Part shown: positions 32,641 through 42,204 of the stretch, in pieces
How positions within the stretch are numbered: the stretch's first letter is position 1
Layout: each line of letters begins with the position of its first letter
From: Plakobranchus ocellatus
Taxonomy: Eukaryota > Mollusca > Gastropoda > Plakobranchidae
Length of the DNA: 42,204 nucleotides
Direction: 5' to 3'
Assembly: GCA_019648995.1 (NCBI GenBank)
Contig: BLXT01002434.1
Span: forward strand, 200,938-243,141
Notes under the pieces: generated by a model
The model's database searches: none
Told to the model about the DNA's origin: nothing
What the model saw: only the letters and a program-made list of their open reading frames with translations
Position numbers and translations under genes: made by a program

Positions 32641-33050
32641 TAGAGATACGCTAATCAATGGCTTTTATTCTGGGCTGCATTTCTAGCTTTGATATCTAAA
32701 TTAAGATGTCATTAGATCTAGCTCTAGATAGTCCTTATTATAGATCTAGAGTCAAGCCAAATTATAGCTTTTCCTTTCATTCTGGGCTATATTGTAGGCA
32801 AGACGAGCGGCATCATTTTTTATCTTGGTTTTTCCAATTCTAGATTTTAGATTCTAATTCATTGTTTGGCTGTGACTGGAGGGTTTAGATTCTAGCTGAG
32901 ATATCTGAATCGAAGCGTCATTATCTAAATCTGCATCATCCTTAATAGGTCTGTAAATCTAGATTCAAGGCCCAATTATAGTTTTAGACCCACTAGAATC
33001 TAAATCTAAACTAGCAGCAATTCATTACTTAAATTGTGCTTTCATCGAGA
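32641..33050 (+). repeat. Two direct copies of the TCTAGA-rich repeat
   Basis: Copies at about 32655-32780 and 32865-33040 share TCTAGCT(T/G)-like text, GATATCT(A/G)AAT, GTCATTA, (GTCCTTAT/CATCCTTA) and TAGATCTAGAGTCAAG/AAATCTAGATTCAAGG. The second copy is the plus-strand partner of the inverted copy at 30480-30640. Confidence 0.7.
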
Positions 33051-33068
33051 GCTCTCGCTCTCTCTCTC

Positions 33069-33122
<54 letters not shown>
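33051..33122. repeat. (CT)n microsatellite
   Basis: CT run with two CGCT-type interruptions. Confidence 0.95.
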
Positions 33123-33125
<3 letters not shown>

Positions 33126-33381
33126 ACTAACGGTATTGCGGTTAAATTCATCCGTCCGTTTGTAGAACGAACAAGTTACTTATAAAGTGGTAAAAGGTTA
33201 TGGTTTATCTTTGCATGACTTGACATTAGATTTTGAAATATTCATTATAAATATAAAAATATTGAAATGCTGCATTCCTGGAGAGAAATAAATCCAAGGT
33301 TCTTGAAAATGATCAGGTGGTTAAGGTAAACGAACCCGTAAGGTAAAAGAATTAAAACGCCAGCTTAAAACTGATATTCAC

Positions 33382-34220
33382 TGTTGGGACTAGTGAAGTT
33401 ATGTTTTTATTTTAGCTGTGCATAGTTGGGTATTTAGTGTAGCGGGAGTGTGGTCGTGTTTTTCTTTCTTTTGCAGGTGCTGCTGCTCTTGGTCCTCAGT
33501 GACAACGTTACTCTCATCATAGTATGAATGTTATGTGTATTTGGGGGTTTTATCGTTCGAACCTATGGTTCTCTCTTGGGATAGAGGTAAATGTTGGGAC
33601 TAGTGAAGTTATATTTTTATTGTAGCTGGGCATAGTTAAGTATTTAGTGTAGCGGGAGTGTGGTTGTGTTTTACGTCATTGATTTGGTGTGTGCGTTGTG
33701 ATTGGTTGGTTAGGCCACTTGACAACAGCAAGTCTGGACGGAGCTGCACACTGGCGGGATCTCTGGAGCAGTGGATCATTCTTATTCTATCCTTTGCACT
33801 GAACACTTGTGGATAGTCCTGGCTGCAAGTTGTAGCGGATTGGTCCGACTTCAGGAGACATGTTTTAATTTTACACGACCCGTTGTAACTGGGTTCATAC
33901 CACGTTATTACCGCATAGAAGCGGCGAATTGTATTTGTATTTATATTTTGATTGAGGCTGTGTGCCTATGCAGACTGCTGGCGCAAGACGGCGCCAGTCT
34001 ACGAATTTATGTTTCTCCTGTGAAATGGTGGTATCAAGTAACTGTAATACTATTATTGTACTAGCTTGCCTCACATAAGGGCTAGTGATCTGGACCTTTG
34101 TAGAACATTATTTTAAGTGACGGTGTATTAAAGAACTATGATTATTATAACTGTGTATGAGATGATCGTGATTTGATTAACACTGCTCGTGTCTGAGCTG
34201 AGGACATAAATATATGAACA
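33382..34220 (+). mobile_element. LTR-like element with an internal direct repeat
   Basis: TGTTGGGACTAGTGAAGTTA begins at 33382 and again at 33592 (210 bases apart), and about 80 bases are shared, through TTTAGTGTAGCGGGAGTGTGG. After the second copy come a CRE-like TACGTCA (33672), an inverted CCAAT box (ATTGG, 33701), a GC-richer stretch to about 34020 with a small hairpin (AGACTGCTGGCGC/GCGCCAGTCT, 33971-33999) and ATTAAA (34127). One possible 3' end is ATGAACA at about 34220, giving TG...CA ends. Promoter-like, transcribed-like and polyadenylation-like parts in this order resemble U3-R-U5. No internal coding sequence adjoins. The 97-codon open frame at 33771-34064 has no known domain. Confidence 0.45.
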
Positions 34221-34624
34221 TTCCCTGACCATTCGAGATTTACCCTACTGCTCTCAAAAAGCTTCTACGGACAAGAATCGTCGATGGATTAAGTAGTTGG
34301 AAGCGTATGCATGTGCGAGTGATTGAAGTGGGGGTTGTATCTATAAGTCTTATTGATCTATGAAGAAGTTTTTTGGCTCACCTCGTATCTATCTGTATTC
34401 TTCTTTATGTGACTTTCCTACTTATTTATATATTTATTACTTTATGATAATATAGTTTTTCTGTCGCCTATTCCCGCTGTTTTGCCTTTTAATTGTGTGA
34501 ACCTCTTGTTGCAGTCGATGTGATTAACTTATTCACAGTGTTTGTTGTTTATGTGTGTGTATTCTCCCTGTCCCGTTGACAGGCTGTGTTTGCCACAACA
34601 TTCACAAAAATAGCTAGAAGGATA
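34221..34624. other. Gene-free spacer
   Basis: T-rich sequence with no recognised motif. Confidence 0.45.
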
Positions 34625-34883
34625 CAAGTGAAGGGTGCAAGGGAAAAACAGGGATAGTCACATATTATGTAATTTTGAATTATGCCCGTGGGGTGTTAGT
34701 TCACAACATGTACTATCTCTTAAAAAAGTGTCACTAAAATAAGAAAACATCCAGAGGCACAAGTGCAAAGAGATAACGGTGTGACTAGTTAAACATTGAA
34801 TGACATGCTGAGTCAAGAATTGAATTTTCTCAAAAGTATCTTTGTGTGACTATCCTTGTTTTTCCCTTGTACCCTTCAAGTGA
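34625..34883. mobile_element. Fold-back, MITE-like element
   Basis: The left arm (34628-34663: GTGAAGGGTGCAAGGG, AAAAACAGGGATAGTCACA) is the near-perfect reverse complement of the right arm (34844-34880: GTGTGACTATCCTTGTTTTT, CCCTTGTACCCTTCAAG). The interior also pairs imperfectly: TACTATCTCTT (34711 on) with AAGAGATAAC (34769 on), and AATTTTGAATTATGCCC with TCAAGAATTGAATTTT. The whole 260 bases can therefore fold into one long hairpin. There is no coding capacity. A non-autonomous DNA transposon is most likely; a small-RNA hairpin precursor is an alternative. Confidence 0.75.
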
Positions 34884-36229
34884 TGAAAAATCTTTTCAGG
34901 AAAAAAAATGTCACCATTTTAGAAATAATTTTTTTATATATTTTTAATAGTAAGAATCACTATAGATCAAAACGAATGGCAACAAAAAGCTCATAAATGC
35001 CCTTTACTGAAAAAGGTAGTGGACACACAGGGATTTCATAGATATAAAAATATGTGTTTTAAGATCAGCAACCCTGTGTAGTAAATATTCAGGATTATTT
35101 CCAACAAAATTACGAAAAGTTTTAGAGTAAACAGTACTGTATTGAACCGTAAAGGAGTATTGCATATTAAAGTAAAATAAGGAAAATTAAAGTGATAGAT
35201 TTTTTAAGTAGGCAGGTTGCATTACACGTTTGTTTATAAATTCAAACAAAAATTCAACATCACTAATATGAAGTAAAGAAAAACAAAAAGCAATTATGCA
35301 TTGTACAGCGTGTAGTTAACCCTAAGAATATTTTGTATCGATGATCAGTCTGACAGCTGAAAATTTGAAATAAAAAATGAAGCAACAGCTACTTCTTAAC
35401 CAACCCAGAAAAAATTATTATTTTGAATAAAAATTGATCACAAAAAACCCAGGCTCCTCGACTTACCCCCCAAAAAAAAAACCCCAAAAAACCAAAACAA
35501 CAACTTCATTATTAATAGTATAAAACTAACATCAAGCAATGGCAATCACAATTTATTTATCATGTCTCAGATTAAATCTTGGCATTGGATAGAAAAAAAA
35601 CAAAATGGTTTGAATTATAAAATACAAGTAAGAGGTAATGTGAAATAAAAAATGAAGTAACAGTTACTTGAATCAGCCATGTAAAGCGAAGAAATTAATA
35701 CTTTAAATATCATTTTATTACAAACCATATTACCAGGTAATATAAAAGGTACTCACGAAAAAAAGCATAATTTTTTCTTTCTTTTGTTCTGCAATTCCAT
35801 TTTGTTATACTAAATGATGTAGATTATTGACGGATATTTTGTCATCATCTATTTTCTTATAGACCAGTTTAGACTTCAACTTTGTAATGTGACTCCTTTG
35901 CCGACCCAAGACCAGCGATAAAAAAAATAAAAGGAGCACCTATTGAGAATAGCAAAGAGCACAAGTTTATAAAAATACCATCAAATTAAAAGCAAGTCAC
36001 GACTGAACTACAGCAACTTCATGTTTTGATCTGTAAAACCATTAAAACTAATTCATCATTTTATTACTCAATTGTATTATCAGAACTACTATGATTATGA
36101 CCTTAATGAAGCTTAATATACCTGATGCGGGTTGATGGATTCCAAAATGGAAAGGCCCGTGCCGATACTGCGACAGCATTTTTGACTCAATAACAAAATA
36201 GAATTAAAGAGGAGAATAACTAAATATAA
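34884..36229. other. Gene-free AT-rich spacer between units B and C
   Basis: A-rich DNA (for example the CCCCCCAAAAAAAAAACCCC-like stretch near 35466-35490) with no supported gene and no similarity noticed to units A or B. Confidence 0.5.
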
Positions 36230-37718
36230 TACGCCCGCGCGACGACTTCGCAGCAGATATTAAAGTCTAGCAGACAGACTAAGGCGCCGAGAAGAAAAAA
36301 TAGTAACCCTTTTATCCCGTTAACTCAATTTCTATATTTCCATTTAAAGATAAACAATGCTAGTGTCCATAACACGAGATATCATCTCAATATTCGTGAG
36401 ATATTCCCGTATTAACACTTACAGCAATGTTTCATGAATAAATAACGCGAAGAAACAGCGCAGATATCCTGCATAATCTATTTCACGACTTCATCATTAC
36501 GCAATTCTAGCAGATGTGTGAATGGGATTGTGGTATTTTCATTATAAATAAAGTTGCAAGTCCCATCCGTCATGACATATCGTAATCCTGATTAAAGTAG
36601 CCAAGAAAAGTATTTTTCGAAAAATTGGTCTACACAGAAGTGTTCTTCTCATACGACTATTTTTTTAAACTTGGAAATTTCTGAAAGCGAAAAGCTTCAA
36701 TTTCTACTCTGTTAGTTATTTGGTCCCAATAAGTTTAAATCGACGATTGCTTTCTTTCACTATTTTAGATTTTGATGCAAATGCTCTTTTTTTATAGAAA
36801 ATTCACCTGAACATGAGTTTCAATATTTTTTTCTTTATAAGACAACAAGTCTAAACCCATAATCGAACGTGTCAGTCATTTTTTTTCGATTCTATCGTTT
36901 AATTTCATCAGCATCATTAAGAAGACTTGTCAAATGTTCAGTCTGAAATTATCAATGATGTAAAATCGGCCATCAAAGCATCTTTGCACATTCTTAACGT
37001 TTAAATAGTGGCATAAAACAAGAACAGCAACAACAAAAACAACAACAACAACAGCAACAAAAAACTGGATGAGTTCAAAGTGTCAGTCCTATCTACTGCG
37101 AGGACAAGGTGAAAACCGCATCATTTATTACGCCTTTAAAATTCAAGGCGAGCAAAATTGGATGAGTCTCTTCATATCTGATATAACTTGGGAATTCCAA
37201 TCATACTGTTGTGTGTATCATTTCTGTTAAGGAAAGACCCAGAGAAACGTGAAGAAGGCTGATTGTTATATCCTGATAATAAAATGTTTCCTCACATATA
37301 TCCGTATAGAACAGCCTCTCTCTGTGTAATGTTTAATTTAAATTAACTGGAACAAAGTAGAGATAAATACAAAAATAGTATACTGTCCCAGTAAGAGTTT
37401 TATTCATTGTATTTCAGTTGTGAAGTTTCATTTGAGAACAGGTCAAACTACCAACAAATGAAATTAATAGTGACCTTTGCTAACAATGTGGGGTTGTTGT
37501 GACTATTTCTAGTTGCTTTGGCTCTTGTTTCTCTTTCGAATCATTACCGAATCCTATGGCAAATAAATCAAAACAAAGTCAAAATTTAAAGAAAACTATC
37601 TCGTTTAAACATGGTCCTAAAGAACAAAAAAATAAGCTTCCTCTGGAAATTTACGAAACCACTACGTCATTGGTGTTTAAATTGTGTTGCAAACAAACGC
37701 TCAAAACCTTTTTATGCG
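36230..37718. repeat. Unit C left-flank block (copy 3 of 3)
   Basis: Counterpart of 14185-15700 (and 1790-2890). Landmarks are GCGACGACTTCGCAGCAGAT, GTCTAGCAGACA, AGTCCCATCCGTCATGACAT, a CAA run (37022-37062) and CAGTTGTGAAGTTTCATTTG. It ends at the 3' edge of the LINE relic. Confidence 0.85.
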
Positions 37719-37739
37719 CATCATCTTTTATCGTCTTCT

Positions 37740-38698
37740 TCAAATCTCAGGCATCGACGATCATGGTCCTGCATTCCACCCTGACATCAGCCAGCTGGAT
37801 AATCCTATTGTTAGCCATCTGTTTCCTGGTTGCAAAGGCATTCAGACTGTCGGTAAATGATGTTCTATGTCGACCTCTGCTTTTTTCCTTCAATTTTCCA
37901 CAGAGCATGATGTTTTCTAGTCCATTTTTCTGTTAATGTGGCCCAGAAAATTCAACTGTCGCCCTCTATTTGTTTTTTTTATCAATGAGCGCTTCATCCC
38001 AGTTGTAACACTTCTTCATTGGTCTTTCTTTCTCTTCGAAATCATCTCATTAATCCTTTAAAAAAACAAATTTCAATTAGCTCTCAGTTTCTTTTTGATG
38101 TTGTTGGAAATTATCCAGCACTCATATCCATACAATAGGACAGATCATACAAACGATTTCAGGGTCCATATTTTTATGTTCATGGAGATATTTCTGTTCT
38201 TCAGTATGGAGCTCATCTTGTTAAACGTGTTTTAGCTGTTGCAATCCGTTTCTTGATTTCGATGTCACATCTTGCATCTAATGTTATTACGAACCCTAGA
38301 TATTTATACGTACGTTTTTTTGATGTTCTCGCTTTTACAGCTGATGTTCCATGTGGGTATTTTTCCTTTCTTTAATATAACCATGCACTCGTTTTCTTGT
38401 GTGTGTGTGTGTGTGTGGTTTTTTTTTATATCAAGTTCTAATCCCCTCTTCCACTTTCTTCTACCACTGTATCAATTATTAATTGAAGTTCATTCTCGGA
38501 GCCTGCTAAAAGCACTGTATCGTTTGAATATCCCAGATTAGTGTTTGTGTGCCCATTTATTCTAAATCTTTCATGGTTGTTGAATTTCCGCAGAATCATT
38601 TCACTGTAGTCATTCAATACATCGAGTGACATTTCACACCTCTGTCTCACTCCTCTGGATATTGACTTGAATATACTGCATTCGCCGTCTATTCTCAT
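37740..38698 (-). pseudogene. Reverse transcriptase remnant of the LINE
   Basis: The frame 38438-38698 shows SRGVRQRCEMS (the canonical G-V-R-Q-G-C motif with G to R) and GYSNDTVLL, where the catalytic F/Y-x-D-D box has become Y-S-N-D (Asn at about 38522-38524). Just upstream on the minus strand the RT entry motif GPDRIP (about 38820) is separated from this frame by only about 120 bases. The 100 or so residues normally between them, including the first catalytic Asp, are deleted. The C-terminal text (EKSRGRHRTSF, LNAFATRKQMANN) is present near 37900-37800 in other frames. Confidence 0.82.
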
Positions 38699-39662
38699 TG
38701 CTGCTTCATGTTCCCAATATAGATTTTGTAGAATTTGTAGGTCTGTTCATTAGAATTGTTGTCACTTTGATACCTAGATCTTCGAGGGCTTTAATTTCTT
38801 CCATTGGTATACGATCAGGTCCTCTTGGCTTTCGTTGTTTTAGTTATGAGCTTGTTCCACGTCTTCTTTAAAGATTGCTGGTCCTTAGATGGCGCTTTCT
38901 ATTGTAGGTAGTGATGTCATAAAATATATCTTCTATTGTATTCTGTTCACCTGGTAAGGATTTCGTCTTTGTTTATAAGGATGTAGCCCGATTTTGAATG
39001 AATTCATCTCGATTTGGATGTTGTCTTTTGTGCAGTTACTTCCTTGATTTTATAATGCATATACGTAGTGTCACTATTTGCGTTGCTCTCTATGTCTTGG
39101 TATTGTGAATTAATCCATTTTTCTTTAGCTTCATTAAATTTATTCACTATTGTCTTGTAAATATTGTTGTATTTCCTATGAGTATTTTTTTGCTTTTCTT
39201 CTTTCTTCCATTAAGTTCAATAAATCTTGTGTCATCCAACTTTTATAAACTTTCCTGGCTAATTCTTGCATAAACTCTCTTGCTGTTTCTGAATGCTTTC
39301 CTCCATTTTTGCAAATTTTTTTCTCAGCTGATGTCAAATTGTCCAGGCGTTCAAATTTTTAACTGATGTTGTAAATTTGTTTTTCAAATCTTCATGAGTC
39401 TTTATGATGTTGAAGTTAAGTCTTGGTGTTCTTTCAGGTTTCTCAACCTTTTTTTATTTCACTTTCATAAATCCAGTGAATGGAACATGGTCACTTCCAC
39501 AGTCTGCCTCTTGCATGGAATTTGATGATTTCATTGAATTTCTGAATCTTTCTTGGATAAGAATGTAGTCTATCTGATTTCGTGATCAATCTCCGGGGCT
39601 TTTTCATGTCCAGCTTCTTTTCGGGTCGTTCTTGTTCACCTCTCTAATTCATTTCGCCAATA

Positions 39663-40145
39663 CTAAAAGGGGCAACGATGTTCCCAGTCTTTTTTTCCAA
39701 GTTTTGAATTGAAGTCTTCGATGACAATTTTGATATCTTGGGATTTTAACTGTCTTAAGGATTTGTCTACGTCTTCATAAAACTGTTCTTCTACTTCTTC
39801 GTCTTTGTCTGCGGTTGGTGCATATGCTTGTATGATTTCAATATAAGAATAATAAATTCCATTCAGATTTGCTACGGTAATTCTGTCATTTACTGCCCAG
39901 AATTCTTCAATTACGTTTGAGTGATCATTACCTAGCAATAAGCCATCTCCACATTGATACTCATTCCCTCCTGAGTAGATCATTGCATAGTCTTGACCTC
40001 TAGCTTCTCCGGCTCCCTTCCATCTAACTTCAGGTCCTAGTATGTTGGCATTCATTCTTTTCATTTGTTCCTGTCGTTGTCCAGTTTGGCTTTCTGATAT
40101 AAGGTCTGCACATTCCATGTCCCAATTTTCAAAGTTGCTTTGTTG
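39663..40145 (-). pseudogene. APE-type endonuclease remnant of the LINE
   Basis: The domain opens with KIGTWNVQT (about 40135-40105), then shifts frame by one into the open stretch 39663-40118. That stretch carries EVRWKGAG (catalytic Glu), QAYAPTADKDEE and IEDFNSKLGKKDWEHR (family motif G-D-F-N, here E-D-F-N). This part is the best preserved in the element. The ORF as it stands lacks the true N terminus and the C-terminal SDH-type motif, so it is not a functional nuclease. Confidence 0.82.
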
Positions 40146-40149
40146 CTAA

Positions 40150-40510
40150 CAGTCGCTTAATAGCGATCTGGTATCATCTGTCGCTATTTCTTTCTAGAGA
40201 TCCCCTTCACGCAGTTCACTGATGCATGTTTTTGTTTTCATGATTGTCTTTTGCAATGATTTACCCACAGTAGTTTGCAGGTGCTCTCTGTAGGAGCAGT
40301 GCTTATACTGGGCGGATTGCTCTAGCCAGTGTACCATACAGTCGGTATTCTCTGCCTGGCGCACTTTAAAAGCTAGCCTGGCTGTCCAACAATTCATCGA
40401 CCACTTGCTTCCGGTGTCTTCAGTGTACCCTGGCATGGGGAACTAAGTGGGTACATCTTGCCCAAGGATCTTCTACAGGCTAGCGGTGGGAAGGGGGCAC
40501 CTTACATCTC
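40150..40510 (-). other. 5' region of the LINE relic
   Basis: A GC-richer stretch with an 80-codon minus-strand open frame (40194-40436). It adjoins the endonuclease and lies outside B/C homology, so it is assigned to the LINE 5' UTR or leader. No domain is recognised. Confidence 0.5.
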
Positions 40511-40549
40511 CTGTTTTTAAAACAGCACACACATACAATATTATTCAAG

Positions 40550-41400
40550 AAAAAATATTTGAAGAAATGCACGATTCAACTATTGGCACATTGCCCAATT
40601 TACGCCCAATTTCGTGAAATGAGGATACAAATTGCTCTCTTCTTAAAACAGCGAAGTATCTCTGCTAAAGCATCCATGCCTGGAAGATCCGAAACATTAA
40701 AAGTAAACATTTTAATGTGCGGGGGTCAAAAAAGTCAAAATCTCTAGAGAGACAGCTTTTCGATCTAGATCTAAACTTCTGTACGACTTGAATTTGACTC
40801 TGTCAGGTAATAGATTAACCTACCCTCAAGATCTAATCTAGCCATTGTATGAATATTCCAGTACTTTGACTCCATGGTCGCTGTATGCCAAAGTAAACTC
40901 TACGAAGTCAGAGATAATTCACAGGCAAAGATGTCTAAAAAGACTAAGATCTAAAGCGCTAGATTGAAACGAGTTCGCTAACAATAACCAACAATAACCA
41001 AGACCAAAGTTTAAAGCTAGATTCCAACCCATTCCCTACATTTTCAACGGCTTCAGAGCCATAAGCAGCCGTTATAGAAAATCTTAGATAAGCTCTAGAT
41101 CTACATCAAGATATTCCAATAGTAGAAACTCATTATCTAGGCCCAAAAGCACAATATGTCAGTTTTGCTCAGCAAAACTCTGGACTAAAGAGACAAGTTC
41201 TCTTTGTTGTTACGACGGTCAGGTTAATTAAACTCTTCCCTCTCCAACCTGTCCCTAATGTTTTGTTCAAACCCTTTACCTAGAACAATGCGGAATCAAG
41301 ATATTTCAGGCAAAATATTCTTTAATATAATTCGATATTCGCATTCGCATTCTCGGGTGTCAATGAACGTGTTTTGATGATAAAGTTTACTGTTTTCGTG
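40550..41400. repeat. Unit C block with a single TCTAGA-rich repeat copy
   Basis: Counterpart of 15890-17150. GAGACAGCTTTTCGATCTAG (40749 on) starts the only copy of the 200-bp repeat, which is present three times in unit B. Similarity runs to ATATTCGCATTCGCAT (about 41336). Confidence 0.78.
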
Positions 41401-41423
41401 TTTTCGTGTGTTTAGAGCTACAA

Positions 41424-41441
41424 ACACACACACACACACAC
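41424..41441. repeat. (CA)n microsatellite
   Basis: Short pure CA run. Confidence 0.9.
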
Positions 41442-41469
41442 TTATTACCACGAGGTCTACTTTAGTTAA

Positions 41470-42204
41470 TACAAAAAAGTTCTATAAAGAGAAGGCAAAA
41501 GTACAAGACCAAGTGAGTTGAGTTTACGAAACCCCTAAAGTTATTTGTGAATCAGAGGGACATTCCGAAATTATAACTTTATGTTCGCAACAACAGATTC
41601 ACGGAGAGCGTACAATTCCAAAAAAATTTCACCAGTGAATTATCAATACGGGCCTGGTCCAGTTTAGAACTGAAGGTCGCTGCTTTCGTCCTCTGCTTTA
41701 AAAGCAAGAAAACAGTCCATGTTTTATCTGACCGTTGCTTTTATTACCTTTCTGAATTGTAAAATCTTTTCAAAAGTCTCTTACACAAAGGTGTTCACAT
41801 CAAAATAATTGTTCTATTTCTGGATGATGAAAGCTAAAAATAAAAACAACCTAAGTCTTTTCAAATAGCAGTCGTACAAAGTAAAAAAAATATTTCTAAT
41901 TTTTCACCACATGTGGAAAGAAATATAAAGATATCGAGCACTTGCTTTACAAACCTCTTTGAGTAAAATCATAGTGGCCTTGATTAGTGATATCACTAGC
42001 CAGTGAGAGAGAAACCGACATGATGTCTAAGGCTTCACCCAGAGAAATGAGGTCTAGTCAGCCTCTTAATCTCCAATCTCACTTCAGTAAGCTCATACTG
42101 TCTTACATCATGGAACACGCAAATGATAGATAGGTCGCGGTGGCCGTAGTTTAAAGGGGGAAAGTACAAAATGTCTCAGAAGAAACGAGCGCGCGAGCGA
42201 GCAA
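41470..42204. repeat. Unit C block ending at the expected GA microsatellite
   Basis: Counterpart of 2910-3785 and 20770-21430: ACATTCCGAAATTA, TATCAATACGGGCC, TTTAGAACTGAAGGTCG, CTTGATTAGTGAT, GTCAGCCTCTTAATCTC and finally GAAACGAGCGCGCGAGCGAG. In unit B the GA run and then the receptor (minus strand) follow this point. No gene lies inside the window part. Confidence 0.88.

Larger units (their letters stand above)
37715..40510 (-). mobile_element. RTE-type LINE relic (endonuclease plus broken reverse transcriptase)
   Basis: Read on the minus strand, the order is a GC-richer 5' region (40510-40150), an APE-type endonuclease (about 40145-39663), degenerate connecting text, the start of reverse transcriptase (GPDRIPMEEIKALEDLGIKV, about 38820-38750), later RT motifs (38698-38438) and a C-terminal part (GHINRKMGLENIMLCGK, then RGRHRTSFTDSLNAFATRKQ, 37960-37800). 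This layout and these motifs match RTE/BovB-like elements, whose endonuclease also resembles CFDP2-type proteins. Length is about 2.8 kb. Stops, frameshifts and an internal RT deletion make it inactive. Its ends coincide with breaks in B/C similarity (37718 and about 40550), so it inserted into unit C. Confidence 0.88.

Noticed and set aside
33771-34064. 97-codon plus frame in the LTR-like region
   Set aside because: There is no recognisable domain. It begins at a non-ATG codon, and the region is better read as LTR/regulatory sequence.
37499-38541. Plus-strand frames of 145 and 89 codons
   Set aside because: They lie antisense to the LINE C-terminal and reverse transcriptase text, and the plus-strand proteins show no motif.

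Overview
The window is AT-rich, repeat-dense animal nuclear DNA with long intergenic spacers, many microsatellites, LINE and LTR retroelement relics and two assembly gaps (10089-10107 and 29413-30248). Receptors of the lophotrochozoan chemosensory-receptor type, together with abundant TCTAGATCT-rich repeats, suggest a gastropod mollusc. That assignment is inference; no diagnostic species marker is present.

Only two intact protein-coding genes are supported. Both lie on the minus strand and are single-exon coding regions for closely related class A (rhodopsin-family) seven-transmembrane receptors: 6948-8114 (388 aa) and 22832-23947 (371 aa). They are about 77% identical over the first 240 residues (counted by eye). 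Each has a conserved 3' splice-acceptor-like site 35-36 bases before its ATG, so a 5'-UTR intron is likely.

The receptors are parts of large, diverged tandem duplications. Unit A covers about 1790-11760, unit B about 14185-32280 and unit C about 36230 to the window end. Blocks of shared non-coding sequence appear in the same order in each unit. Unit C stops at exactly the position where units A and B have a GA microsatellite followed by the receptor gene, so a third receptor may lie just beyond the window. The units differ mainly by insertions. Unit B carries a decayed Ty3/gypsy-like element (about 17160-20765), a triplicated TCTAGA-rich repeat and a 4.9-kb insertion holding the large gap. 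Unit C carries an RTE-type LINE relic (about 37715-40510, minus strand). Unit A carries a solo relative of the gypsy LTR (about 1090-1680).

The spacers between units hold an LTR-like sequence with an internal 210-bp-spaced direct repeat (33382-34220), a 260-bp fold-back MITE-like element (34625-34883), a 58-bp minisatellite next to a GC-rich island (130-850) and a 15/24-bp minisatellite (13490-13785). No tRNA, rRNA, CRISPR or bacterial feature was seen. There is no operon or pathway; what links the window is expansion of a receptor family by segmental duplication, followed by transposon decay.
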